Of a stretch of 64,000 nt of DNA, positions 22,965 through 32,357 are shown piece by piece (position 1 is the first letter of the stretch; each line of letters starts with the position of its first letter). This DNA comes from Melitaea cinxia. Taxonomy: Eukaryota; Arthropoda; Insecta; Lepidoptera; Nymphalidae. Location: NCBI RefSeq assembly GCF_905220565.1, contig NC_059398.1, positions 4,983,177 through 5,047,176 on the forward strand, written 5' to 3'. The notes beneath the pieces were generated by a model that worked only from the letters and a program-made list of their open reading frames with translations, did no database searches and had not been told where the DNA came from. A program made the translations under genes and the position numbers.

Positions 22965-23188
22965 ATATTTTATTCAGCATAAAATTATTACAATTTCTTA
23001 CTGAACGTCATGAGTCTACTACCAGTTCGGAAAGAAGAAGCCTCTGACCTGAGAAGAACTGGCGGAAGAAACTCAGCGGGACTAATATCATATTTTTTTT
23101 TTTTACAGTAATGTTTTTTTTTTTTTTCCCAAAGCAAATCGAATTGAACAATAATTTTATAAGTTGAAATAGCCTGGAAGCGATCACA
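22965..23188 (-). other. CR1 element 3' UTR
   Basis: It lies between the ORF2 stop and the (TTTGAA)n tail. It contains a segment around 23035-23080 whose plus-strand reading includes TGGCGGAAGAAACTCAGCGG, a block shared by many lepidopteran LINE 3' ends. Two T-runs at 23094-23127 (A-runs in the transcript) split the region. Confidence 0.7.
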
Positions 23189-26140
23189 TCATTCCCAAGG
23201 CGTACTGTCTTCTAGAAAATCATTAATCGAATAATATCCTTTACTACACAATCGTTTTTTCACAATTTTTTTAAATTTAGCAATAGAAGCTTTTTGAACG
23301 TTTTCTGGGAGCCTGTTGTATAAGCGTATACATTGTCCATAAAAGGAATTACTGACTCGGCGTAAGCGAGTTACAGGCACTGCAAGTTTATGTTTGTTCC
23401 TAGTATTAATGCTATGCATGTCGCAATTCCTGGGAAATTCGTGTATATTTTTATGAACATACATAACATTTTCGTACACATATTGAGAAGCAACAGTCAA
23501 TATTTTTATTTCTTTAAACTTATCTCTTAATGATACTCTAGGGCCTAAACTATAAATTGCACGAATAGCTCTTTTCTGCAGGACAAAGATAGTATTGACA
23601 GTAGCTGCATTTCCCCATAATAAGATTCCATATGACATAATGCTATGGAAATAACTAAAATATACTACGCGAGCTGTATCTACGTCAGTAATAAGTCTAA
23701 TTTTTTTAACCGCGAACGCTGCAGAGCTGAGCCTATTCGCTATCCCCTCAATATGAAGATCCCACCGCAATTTCGAATCTATAGTGATGCCTAGGAATTT
23801 AGTGGACTCCACCGGTTTTAACATCTCTCCTCCCAATTCTACACCATTATCAACAAGTTTAACATTAGGTGTCGTGAATTTTATTAATTTTGTTTTTTTT
23901 TTATTTAATAATAAATTATTAGAATCAAACCAGTAGACAACCTTTGAGAGAGCATCGTTTACATCGTCGTATATAAGTAAATTACGTTTCACCTTAAAAA
24001 TAAGTGAAGTGTCATCAGCGAACAATACTATCTCATGCTTGTCCTGTACAAAAAATGGCAAATCATTTATGTAAATAAGGAAGAGAAATGGGCCAAGGAT
24101 AGAGCCCTGTGGAACCCCCATATCCAGAGGAGCCCCAGGAGATCTCTTACCATTTATATCAACCCTCTGTATTCTATTATTCAAATAGGAATTCAGGAGG
24201 TCGAGTGCCTTATCTCTAATCCCATAATGATGCAGTTTCCTGATCAACGTCTCATGGTGCACACAATCAAAGGCCTTGGATAAGTCACAGAATATCCCAA
24301 GAGCATCCTGCGACCTCTCCCATGCCTCAAAAATATTTTTAATTAGCTCAACACTAGCATCTGTTGTGGAGCGACCTTTTGTAAAACCAAACTGTTTCTT
24401 ATGTAGTAGATTGTGTGCATTAAAATGCGATAACATTTGCCCGAGGATGATTTTTTCAAAAATTTTACTAAATGTTGGGAGTACTGAAATTGGTCTGAAA
24501 TTATTAGGATCTAGGGTACTGCCTGATTTAAAAATAGGAATTACTTTACTGTGTTTCATTAGATCAGGAAACACACCATGTTCTATACAGCCATTAAATA
24601 TAGTAGCTAGATGAGGTGCGACAACATCAATTATCGAACTAACGACTTTTACAGATAAACCCCATAGATCAGCTGTTTTCTTGACGTCCAGGCTTCTGAA
24701 GGCTATTATTATATCTTTGGGGTTTACAGGTTTAAATGTAAATATTACATTACATTCTTTAACGTTTTTCTTTAGCAAAAATTCGGCAATGCCTGGAGAC
24801 GAATTAAGTGATTGCGTTGTAGAAAGCGGAATGTCAGTGAAAAATTTTTCAAACTCAGATGCAACTTCTCGGTCTGAGGTAACAAATTTATCATTGACAT
24901 TTAACTTAAAATCGAAGCTGCGATCTGTGACTCTTCCACTTTCACAAGCAATTATGTTCCATGTCATTTTAATTTTATTATGCGCATTTCTTATTTTGTC
25001 TTTAATATACAAGGATTTTGCCATGGAACATACTCTTCTAAACATTTTTGAGTAGGCACTTACAAAAGAAGCAAACGATACACTATGATTATAGGCTTTT
25101 TCACTGTACAATTCATAAAGCCTTTGCCTGCTCTTGTATATGCCAGTAGTTGCCCATTCACCAAATGTCAAGAGACCCCCTGAATTGACTGTTTTTGAAG
25201 TGAATATTGTAGAAAATTCAGTTTTCACTAATTTAAATAAAGAGTTATATAAGTAGTTAGGGTCATTAATGTATGATAAATAAGGAAGTTTTGCCACAAT
25301 ACTACCTCTAAACTTCTCCACACGTGTAGCACTTATAGGTACAAAGGTCTTTTTTAAAATATTTTTGTTGACATTTAAAGAATAAGAAAAGGAAGCTAAC
25401 TGGCCACAATGGTCTGAGCTTAACTTATTAATAATAGCTTTAGAATAAGGTTTACAGTTTGTAAATATGTTGTCAATACATGTAGCACTAGTAGCAGTGA
25501 TTCTAGTGGGTTCAGTAAATAAGTTATGTAGGTTATATGATAGAAGCATAGACTTAAATCTCAGACTTATATTAGAATTATCTAATAAATCAATATTAAA
25601 ATCCCCACATACAACAATAGCCTTATTAGAATTATTTGATTTTAACAAAACTTCTTCCAATACTTTCTCAAAGTACTCATATAACCCACTAGGAGGTCTG
25701 TATACGCATACAACAATGAAGTGCTCAAGCTCTACGCAGGCTAATTCAATAGTTTGCTCAACAGAGAGGCTCACAATGTCTTTACGTTCTTTATATTTAA
25801 AAAGTTTACTTACAATTATTAAAGAGCCACCGCGTATAGCTTTTTCTCTGTTGAACATACTAGCTACCTGGTGACCGCTGAAGTTAAATATGGACTGGGA
25901 AATAGAGAGCCAGTGTTCTGTTAAACATAAAATATTGATATTTTCACCATTCATAAATAACTCCAGTTCAAGATCTTTACCTAGCATGCCCTGTATATTT
26001 TGGTGCACCAGGTTTACAGTATATAAATTTTTACAACTGTGGGCTTTCCTTACCAAATTATTATGACATTTATCTGATTTAATGTCATGGATTATTAATA
26101 TGCTAGAGGTTTCCTCTGTTGTCTTAATAATTAATTTAAA
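23189..26140 (-). CDS. CR1 ORF2: APE endonuclease and reverse transcriptase
   Basis: This is the enzyme that nicks the target and reverse-transcribes the element RNA. Numbering from the TTG at 26056 gives 955 residues. The APE-type endonuclease has HQN (Asn20), TEHW (Glu47), VYRPPSG (119-124), GDFN (151-154) and SDH (214-216). The reverse transcriptase spans about 500-760: KVIPIFKSG, NNFRPISVLPTFSKIFEK, QFGFTKGRSTTDA, DLSKAFD (591-597), GVPQGSILGP (647-656), the catalytic FADD (679-682) and KFLGITIDSKLRWD. There is no RNase H. All catalytic residues are present and there is no stop. No ATG lies between the upstream in-frame stop (26141-26143) and the conserved endonuclease start. The first Met (residue 24) lies after the catalytic Asn. 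I therefore extend the frame to the slippery site at 26134-26140 and suggest it is made by -1 frameshifting from ORF1, or by reinitiation at a non-AUG codon. Confidence 0.9.
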   Translation of the reverse strand, partial: FKLIIKTTEETSSILIIHDIKSDKCHNNLVRKAHSCKNLYTVNLVHQNIQGMLGKDLELELFMNGENINILCLTEHWLSISQSIFNFSGHQVASMFNREKAIRGGSLIIVSKLFKYKERKDIVSLSVEQTIELACVELEHFIVVCVYRPPSGLYEYFEKVLEEVLLKSNNSNKAIVVCGDFNIDLLDNSNISLRFKSMLLSYNLHNLFTEPTRITATSATCIDNIFTNCKPYSKAIINKLSSDHCGQLASFSYSLNVNKNILKKTFVPISATRVEKFRGSIVAKLPYLSYINDPNYLYNSLFKLVKTEFSTIFTSKTVNSGGLLTFGEWATTGIYKSRQRLYELYSEKAYNHSVSFASFVSAYSKMFRRVCSMAKSLYIKDKIRNAHNKIKMTWNIIACESGRVTDRSFDFKLNVNDKFVTSDREVASEFEKFFTDIPLSTTQSLNSSPGIAEFLLKKNVKECNVIFTFKPVNPKDIIIAFRSLDVKKTADLWGLSVKVVSSIIDVVAPHLATIFNGCIEHGVFPDLMKHSKVIPIFKSGSTLDPNNFRPISVLPTFSKIFEKIILGQMLSHFNAHNLLHKKQFGFTKGRSTTDASVELIKNIFEAWERSQDALGIFCDLSKAFDCVHHETLIRKLHHYGIRDKALDLLNSYLNNRIQRVDINGKRSPGAPLDMGVPQGSILGPFLFLIYINDLPFFVQDKHEIVLFADDTSLIFKVKRNLLIYDDVNDALSKVVYWFDSNNLLLNKKKTKLIKFTTPNVKLVDNGVELGGEMLKPVESTKFLGITIDSKLRWDLHIEGIANRLSSAAFAVKKIRLITDVDTARVVYFSYFHSIMSYGILLWGNAATVNTIFVLQKRAIRAIYSLGPRVSLRDKFKEIKILTVASQYVYENVMYVHKNIHEFPRNCDMHSINTRNKHKLAVPVTRLRRVSNSFYGQCIRLYNRLPENVQKASIAKFKKIVKKRLCSKGYYSINDFLEDSTPWE

Positions 26141-27756
26141 TTATTATTTGGAACGGATTCCACGTCAGAAAATGTCATATTACAGTTTTGCTCAATATGA
26201 GCAGATATCAAAGTAACCAGATTATTGGCTATGTCTGTTTGTATATAATATGATAGCACAGATGCTATCTGTCGTTTAAAGAAAAATGGTAGGCTCAGCC
26301 TACTATATGTCAACATATAATTATTATTGTTCCATAAATTATTTATGTCAATAACATCAATTTTGTTACTTTTTTTAATATTTACATTTAAATACTTACA
26401 AGTAGTTATTGTGTGCATTAGATTATTAATGTCATATCTTAACCTATTTTCCTGTGGCAATTTAGCTAAATAAGGTAGTGTAAACAATAAAATTTTATTT
26501 ATATTTAACTGATTCAATCTATTTAAAATGTTTTCCATTAGGTGTTTGTTTACATTACCCCTTCTCCCAATTAATAAAATAATAGTTGTGTTGGGACAGT
26601 GAGCCTCACTCAAAATGCTATTTACTATTTGATTATAAGTGGCTCCGGGCATGCAATGATTGATTACTCGCTGGCCCACACAAAAATCACTCAATAATAC
26701 TCCCATACCTTTTCCTAACTCATCACTGTAAATTTTTATTTTATTTTTTTCCTCAGGAATAGATATGGAATGTACAGGTAGTTGTACATTATAATATTTG
26801 GGGTCGGTGTGAGTCCCCGCAGGCCGAGTAAGGGATTCACTAGTTAAGCTAGTATCTATCTGCCCTGTTGGACCGGAGGCTGAAATGTGGCATTCGCAAT
26901 TATGATAATTAATAAAAGAGTCAAAACGCTCGAGGTTATTGTTGCCAAGTTTCACCAGGTCATCCATGGCAGATATGTGTTCAGCAATTTCTTTCTGAGC
27001 AGTACTGTATTTAGATGTTAATATTTCTAAACTATGCTTTAAATTTCCAATCTCAGACTGCAGTGAGCTAACATCCGCCTCATAGTCTTTTTTTAATATA
27101 TTAATTTCTTGACAGTATGATATCATTTTTGTTTTAATTTCTATTTTCTCTTTACAAATATTATTATACTTTTTATAAATATTTTTTGTTTTTAAGAATT
27201 TGTGACATTTTTTGATGAGTTTATTAATTTTGATATATTTTTTTAATTTATTTTTACTTGGCATAGGGATGGTAGTGTTCGAGTCATCACTGGTTAAATC
27301 TATTACACTAATATTATTTTTCAAGTTTGAGACAGAAGACACTAAGTTTGGTGCGTTTTCAACCAATTCATTGTATAGACACTGGGTTTGAGAGGCTGTT
27401 AGACTATGGTTTATATTTTTAAGCTGAATAACTTGTTTATTTGCCTCATGCAGCTGATGTTTCAATTCACTGTTGAATTTGAGGGTTTCCTCATACTCAT
27501 CTCTGCACTGGTCAAACCCATTGACTATTTTGAGAAGATTTTCATTTTCATTTTTTACATTAGTATATTCAGTATACATTTGTGACATTTGTTTTTTTAA
27601 TTCTGTATTTTTTTTGAAAATCTTCTCCAACTCCTTCTCATTTTCGTCTCTCTCCCTTAGTAATTGCTCACACTGTACCCTGTATGTCTTTAGCTCCTGG
27701 AGCGCCAGCTGGAGTTGTTCCTCCGCCTGGCGCGCCTTGGATCCACGAGTCATCAT
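26131..27756 (-). CDS. CR1 ORF1: coiled coils plus SGNH-like domain
   Basis: A 541-residue protein, expected to bind the element RNA in a ribonucleoprotein. It starts at the first of two adjacent ATG codons. Residues 10-120 and about 200-270 are heptad-rich coiled coils (EQLLRERDENEKELEKIF, KDYEADVSSLQSEIGNLK). A basic lysine-rich stretch lies at 168-212. Residues 151-159 read VIDLTSDDS, a classic SUMO-interacting motif. Residues 339-505 look like the SGNH/GDSL-esterase fold found in CR1 ORF1 proteins: KIYSDELGKGMG (block I), LIGRRGN (block III) and KILLFTLPYL. The catalytic Ser of GDS is replaced (SDE, 344-346) and no clear DxxH is seen near the C-terminus, so enzymatic activity is doubtful. 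There is no PHD finger. The stop is immediately preceded by a slippery heptamer. Confidence 0.85.
   Translation of the reverse strand: MMTRGSKARQAEEQLQLALQELKTYRVQCEQLLRERDENEKELEKIFKKNTELKKQMSQMYTEYTNVKNENENLLKIVNGFDQCRDEYEETLKFNSELKHQLHEANKQVIQLKNINHSLTASQTQCLYNELVENAPNLVSSVSNLKNNISVIDLTSDDSNTTIPMPSKNKLKKYIKINKLIKKCHKFLKTKNIYKKYNNICKEKIEIKTKMISYCQEINILKKDYEADVSSLQSEIGNLKHSLEILTSKYSTAQKEIAEHISAMDDLVKLGNNNLERFDSFINYHNCECHISASGPTGQIDTSLTSESLTRPAGTHTDPKYYNVQLPVHSISIPEEKNKIKIYSDELGKGMGVLLSDFCVGQRVINHCMPGATYNQIVNSILSEAHCPNTTIILLIGRRGNVNKHLMENILNRLNQLNINKILLFTLPYLAKLPQENRLRYDINNLMHTITTCKYLNVNIKKSNKIDVIDINNLWNNNNYMLTYSRLSLPFFFKRQIASVLSYYIQTDIANNLVTLISAHIEQNCNMTFSDVESVPNNNLN
26134..26140 (-). promoter_or_regulatory. 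Candidate -1 ribosomal frameshift site
   Basis: Read on the minus strand in the ORF1 frame, the last codons are AAT TTA AAT TAA. This gives T TTA AAT, a canonical X XXY YYZ slippery heptamer, directly before the ORF1 stop. A -1 slip enters the ORF2 frame at the first possible codon, because that frame has a stop just upstream. Downstream, ATTATTAA and TTAATAAT (8 bp) can enclose a small AGAGG-AAA-CCTCT hairpin. Confidence 0.55.
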
Positions 27757-28110
27757 TTTTATTTTTTATGTTTAAGAATTTAGATAAATGTAACAATCTC
27801 TAACGTATGTACAGGTTGTGTGGACAATGTATTATACTCAACAATCTATGAAAAGATCAAGGAAAGAAATTACAATGACAAAGATACAATTTAAATCTCG
27901 AGTTCGTTACCTGTACGATGACAGCCGACGAACACAATTTATCTTTTGGGTATTCCTTTTATGAATACTTATTACAAATTTGGCACTTCGAGTAAATTAC
28001 TACTTATTTAAACTAAGCTAGTTATTTTAAATATACAAAATTTATCAAAAATAAATAAAATAATTGGGAGAAGTTATTATGACATGTACACTCAGTGTTG
28101 CCACCTCAAC
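27757..28110 (-). other. Probable 5' UTR of the CR1 element and flank
   Basis: This is the AT-rich region upstream of the ORF1 ATG. The boundary between the element and the host sequence could not be placed. A GC-richer patch at 27900-27930 may belong to the 5' UTR. Confidence 0.4.
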
Positions 28111-28111
28111 A

Positions 28112-28265
28112 TCCAACCAGACCCAGTGGATAGATTATGTGATCGAAACCAGACGGTCGCATGTTCGAATTTGCGCTAGCTGAAGCAAGTCGCTAAAGAT
28201 TCAACTGTTAAAATTTGTATACAAATTTATTCATCTCGAGTTTCGTCGTGAAGGAATGATCATAC
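28112..28265 (+). repeat. Degenerate tRNA-derived SINE
   Basis: The head CCCAGTGGATAGATTATGTG, with GACGGTCGCATGTTCGAATT (decayed B box), is followed by the body TTCATCTCGAGTTTCGTCGT and GAAGGAATGATCATACTAC. This is the layout of a common lepidopteran SINE type. It is heavily mutated. Confidence 0.55.
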
Positions 28266-28269
28266 TACA

Positions 28270-29905
28270 CGCATTTGAATTGCGTGATGGATCACGCCCA
28301 AATCCATCAACTAAATAGTATTGTATCAAATTTAAACACTCTTTTGAAATGTATATAAAAGCTAAATACCTTTTTATGTAAAATGATTTTATCCTTATTG
28401 CGTACGAGTTCCTTTTTAGCTATTATATTCATCCCCAAGGGTTGAATGTGCACCCTCGCTCTTTTATTAGTATTGACGTCAAGGTCTGGCTTAATAAAAT
28501 TACAATGGCAATGGTTCCCATTGTTAAACCTCACTGAAATAGGTGCAATATTAAAGTCCCCAGAATATAAATATTTATGAAAGTATATAGACATCAAAGA
28601 AGTTTACATAATTAGTTACTTGAAAAAAATTACAGAAAAGATTTCAATATTGTAATATAAAAATTTATATATCTACTTAATTTTAAACCTAGATATTACC
28701 GAGTGTTAATCGACGTTTACAAGAAACCAACATAGAGCAGTTTAAAAAGCTTGAAAGCTTGGGAATTTTGAAAAATCGTATAAACTGTCATTTGTAATAG
28801 GTCAATGTGATGAGGTAAGTTCCATTATATCAGAAAATCATTTCATAGTAGATAGAATACAGCGTGTAAATGTGTCTTTTGACAGCCGTTTGAGTTCAGT
28901 TCCGTAGATATATGTACTTTGTAACAAACTTCTAGTCCTATTTGCTATTTTGACAATAATATATTCTAGTACGTTACTTGTAATAACAATATAATGTTCA
29001 TTCAACTTTATTCATGTTGGCACTGAGTAGGAAAACAAAACTCGTGCATCATACCCTGAGGTGCCCTTTAATTTCCCCGAGTAAAATATTTATGCCAAAT
29101 TTTAACGAACTGTATCCGGATGTTTCGTATGTACAAAGAACGACAGAATGAAAGTAAGATGATTATTAATGGACTTTTTGTGGTGCATATTTACAAAGGC
29201 TCACCTTTAAATATCTTACCATTGGGCAACAACCTCCGTCTCTGTCCTATTAAGAAGAATATAAACCTTAATTCACTGCGCCCTTATAATTGAGGTTGCG
29301 GTATATATTTAGGTACATAATTTACGTAAGTCTTTGAATGAATTAGGAGATTTATTTGTATTATAACTGTAGCTATTGGTAGCTTATATTATACGTATAT
29401 TTTTTAAGTGTGATTATTTATTGATTATTTTATATTTTTTGATTATTTTGTTTTTATTGGATTGTTTAAATTGTTTGTTAAATTTAATGTTATTTGTTGT
29501 GATCAACTTAACTAACGCATTGAGTTACTGTAATGTTAGTGCTAAGTTTTTTATGCATAAATAAATAAATAAATTAATAAATAAATTGTTAGAAATAATT
29601 CTTAAAAATATATTAATCAATTGTTTCAATATTAATCAAAATTTTAATCAATTGTTCAAAATATTAATTATTAAAAACATATTAAAAAAATAATATAACA
29701 ATAAAAAAAAAAAAATTATCTGACTTGCTTTGACATGTGAATGCTGTGTCACCTACAAAGGTGCACACATCAGAATAAATTCGCATTTTCTATTACAACT
29801 TGGACACTCATTACTGCTGGTGTCCTATTTAAATAAATGAAAAAAAAATACTAAAATAATTGTAATACATAAGATTTTAAATTAACACGGTTATTATTTC
29901 ATTAG
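28270..29905. other. AT-rich non-coding stretch
   Basis: A 96-codon minus-strand ORF (28307-28597) has no recognisable motif. (AAATAAATA) and poly-A-like runs occur at 29550-29715. No element boundary was placed. Confidence 0.45.
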
Positions 29906-29910
29906 TAAAA

Positions 29911-31066
29911 TTATTTAAAACGGGATATTTTCATTTTTTTTCTTAAATATAAAGAAGATTTGTTCAAATATTGAAGTTGACACATTTTTGCTTCTGACGA
30001 TTGTGGATGACTTAATATTACATTAAATATACCTATATCAAGCAGAATAATTCCATTAACACTTATGAAGGTCTGATTTTCCAGTTCGACCTGCACACAT
30101 TCCATGAGTATGTGATAAACATTTTCAATTTGACCGCACTCTGAACATTTTGCAGACTGTGCTTTCCCTACAAGGTTTGCAAAGCTATTCAAGGGAATGT
30201 GGCCAAATCGAAATCGAAAAGCCGCGATTAAATCTTTTCTTTTTAATTTTACGCCAGAAAACTATGATGTGAGCGGAAGTGAAGGTTGAACGGTTTCCTT
30301 TATACCGAATTCCTTTTGTGAGCAATCGAATATCAAAATGCTCGTTTCAAATATCATTACATTTTATTTTAACCAACAATTAAGTTCAATAAAATATTGA
30401 AGTCCATCAAAAGGCATACCGTCTACGCAAGCCTCTTTTACAAGTAAGTCCACATCTTCATTTCCAATTAGCCCTATATGAGATATACCTCACTATAGTG
30501 TTAATTTTTGTTTTTACCAGACATAATATTTATTGCTTTCAATATATCATACGCAATAGATGCTCCCCTAACAACCGTTTTACATTTTAAAAGACGCTGT
30601 AAGGCACTTTTGAATCTGTCACGTTCAGGTAATTACCAGGTACCATAGAATCTATATATACAATCGCATCAGCTATAGTTGACAGTTCTATATGCATTAT
30701 AGACATATTTATTTCAATAATTTAAAAAAGCCATTCCCGAACCTTCACTTCTCTTACAGCCATCGGTATAAATTCAATAAAAATCTATATGTTTCTTATT
30801 CAAATACTTCGTACATATATTTTTAAGATTAGTAGGATTATATCTTCTTTTAGCACTATCTATTTCATTAATATTTATTTTTGCTACATCCAAAAAATCC
30901 AAATTGCTTATCCACGTGTCTAAACAGAAACACCCTAACCTGTTATTTTTAATAAAACGCTGTTGATTTAAATTTTTCATGAGCTTATGCCAACGGTGGT
31001 ATGTTTTTACACCTCCATCTACAATTTTGATAGGTGTACATAATTTCATTTAAAACATCATAAGCG
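29911..31066 (-). pseudogene. LINE relic: RNase H domain and C-terminal zinc motif
   Basis: This is a decayed 3' coding end of a non-LTR element that carries RNase H (I, LOA or related clades; not CR1). Across three frames the minus strand gives a pre-RNase H segment (GCFCLDTWISNLDFLDV, 31049-30774), IYTDGCK with the first catalytic Asp (30759-30770), MHIELSTIADAI with the Glu, IVYIDSM with the second Asp, and HIGLIGNEDVDLLVKEA with the last Asp. Next come FRFRFGHIPLN and a CCHC zinc motif, CSECGQIENVYHILMEC (inside 29911-30192). A TGA stop sits just before IYTDG, and frameshifts separate the other blocks, so it is non-functional. All four RNase H catalytic positions can still be located. Confidence 0.75.
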
Positions 31067-31076
31067 GAGCTCCATA

Positions 31077-31695
31077 TCTTATACTATTAAACAAGCAATT
31101 ATTTTATATATATATATATATATATAGAATCTGAATCTCGGAAACGGCTCCAACGATTTTTATGAAATTTAGTATGCAGGGGGGGGGGTAGATAAATAAA
31201 ATCTAGCTAGAATTCATTTTTAGAAAATGTCATTTTATCCCAGTTTTTAGACAAGGAAGAAATGGCTACAATATCGTTAGAATATGAAGGTAAATTTCGC
31301 ACTTGTCAATAAAGTTGTAATAGCTCAGGTGGGAAATCGGCCGGTCGCGATCGACCGAAAAGACCACGGTTCAAATTCTCAAATTTCTAGATCGATTATT
31401 ATTTTTTCTTTTTTTTTTTTTCTAATTGCACTCGTTATTTTTAATTGAAATGGCCAATTTTTATTTTTTATTATTATGTCGGTAAAATCGAAAAATATTA
31501 TTCATATTTTATCAATATTATTTTTTAATTATTTTTTTGTTTTTGATTTTTTATATTTATTTATATTTTTTATTACTCTCGATACAAAAAACATATTATT
31601 TATATTTGATAAATACGTAATTCGTATTTAAATATGATTTCCAAAAAACACGATTTACTAAAAATACCGAGCTAATTGCTCGGTCACCCAGGTAC
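31077..31695 (+). mobile_element. Helitron-like non-autonomous element, copy 1
   Basis: It starts A|TCTTATACTATTAAAC, then ATCTGAATCTCGGAAACGGC and AAATTTAGTATGCAGGGG. Near the 3' end is a perfect 7-bp hairpin, ACCGAGC-TAATT-GCTCGGT (31666-31684), followed by CACCCAGGTAC. A 5' TC, insertion next to A, no TIRs and a hairpin about 11 bp before the end are Helitron hallmarks. The CTRR terminus is lost here. An internal tRNA-like unit has an A box (TAGCTCAGGTGG, 31321-31332) and a B box (GGTTCAAATTC, 31368-31378). No Rep/helicase ORF is present. Confidence 0.6.
31104..31126. repeat. (TA)n microsatellite inside the Helitron-like element
   Basis: About 11 TA units near the 5' end of the element. 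The copy at 33.35 kb has a shorter run at the same place. Confidence 0.85.
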
Positions 31696-31819
31696 TTTCG
31701 ACCTTAGCTACGAATGTCTTGTTCACGAGACTCACTTATACGTCTAATATCAGTCTGTAGTCTTTATATGTAGTCTATATAGGTTTTATTCATTAATACA
31801 TGATTCATACATACATGGA

Positions 31820-32010
31820 TAATTGCACATCAGCCTAACTAGGAAGTACCCAGACCTTACAGAAGATCACAGCTAAATAACATTGCTCTCAAGCAGTGTT
31901 GTGTTCCTGTGGTGTGTAAGGTACCTAACCAGCGCTCCTTGGAGGATTGAGGGTAGGGTCAGCAATGCGCTTGCGATACTTCTGGTGTTGCTGGCATCTA
32001 TAGGCTATTG
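31820..32010 (+). repeat. Dispersed repeat family D copy
   Basis: It contains AGTACCCAGACCTTACAGAA, GATCACAGCTAAATAACATT, CAAGCAGTGTTGTGTTCCTG, GCAATGCGCTTGCGATACTT and TATAGGCTATTG. It is followed directly by a family-2 SINE. Confidence 0.7.
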
Positions 32011-32017
32011 TTTAGAC

Positions 32018-32357
32018 GCCGCGTTGGCGCAACGGTTACAGATATGGATTGTACCTGTTGCGTTGGCGGTTGCGGGTTCGATCCCCGCACATGACAAACA
32101 TTTTTATTGGCCATATAGGTGTTTGCCGTGGTCTGGGTGTTTGTGCAGTCCTTGTGGGTCTCCCCGCCGTGCCACGGAGAGCACGTTAAGCCATCGGTCC
32201 TGGTTGTTATCATGTACACCTGATAGCAATCTTTACTCGTAGTAGGGAATATATCAGCCAACCCGCATTGGAGCAGCGTGGTGGATTAAGCTCTGATCCT
32301 TCACCTACATGGGAGAGAGGCCTATGCCCGGTTGTGGGATATTACAGGCTGAAACGA
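32018..32357 (+). repeat. SINE family 2, most complete copy
   Basis: The tRNA-like head has CGCGTTGGCGCAACGGTT (A-box region) and GGGTTCGATCCCCGC (B box). The body then reads GGTGTTTGCCGTGGTCTGGG, GTGGGTCTCCCCGCCGTG, CACGTTAAGCCATCGGTCCT, AGTAGGGAATATATCAGCC, GGAGCAGCGTGGTGGATTAA and GAGAGGCCTATGCCCGG. It ends GGGATATTACAGGCTGAAA. At about 340 bp it is the reference for the partial copies elsewhere in the window. Confidence 0.85.

Larger units (their letters stand above)
22942..27990 (-). mobile_element. CR1-clade non-LTR retrotransposon, both ORFs open
   Basis: On the minus strand the order is 5' UTR, ORF1 (27756-26131), ORF2 (open from the ORF1 end to 23189), a 3' UTR of about 225 bp with the block AAGAACTGGCGGAAGAAACT found in its minus-strand complement, and a tail of (TTTGAA)n at 22943-22964. 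A microsatellite-like 3' tail instead of poly-A, a coiled-coil plus SGNH ORF1, and an APE endonuclease plus RT ORF2 without RNase H fit the CR1 clade. I set the 5' edge near 27990 only as an approximate limit, because no target duplication could be seen. Both frames are uninterrupted over 4.6 kb, so this copy is young and perhaps active. Confidence 0.85.

Noticed and set aside
24035..25874. Several plus-strand ORFs of 82-135 codons
   Set aside because: They lie opposite CR1 ORF2 and translate its complement. No independent signal.
27473..27775. 100-codon plus-strand ORF rich in Ser/Phe
   Set aside because: Antisense of the coiled-coil part of CR1 ORF1.
28307..28597. 96-codon minus-strand ORF with a GDFNI stretch
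   Set aside because: GDFN recalls the endonuclease motif of LINEs, but no other endonuclease block is in order around it. It may be chance or a very old relic.
31883..32242. 119-codon plus-strand ORF and its minus-strand partner
   Set aside because: Both are translations of a family D repeat joined to a family-2 SINE.
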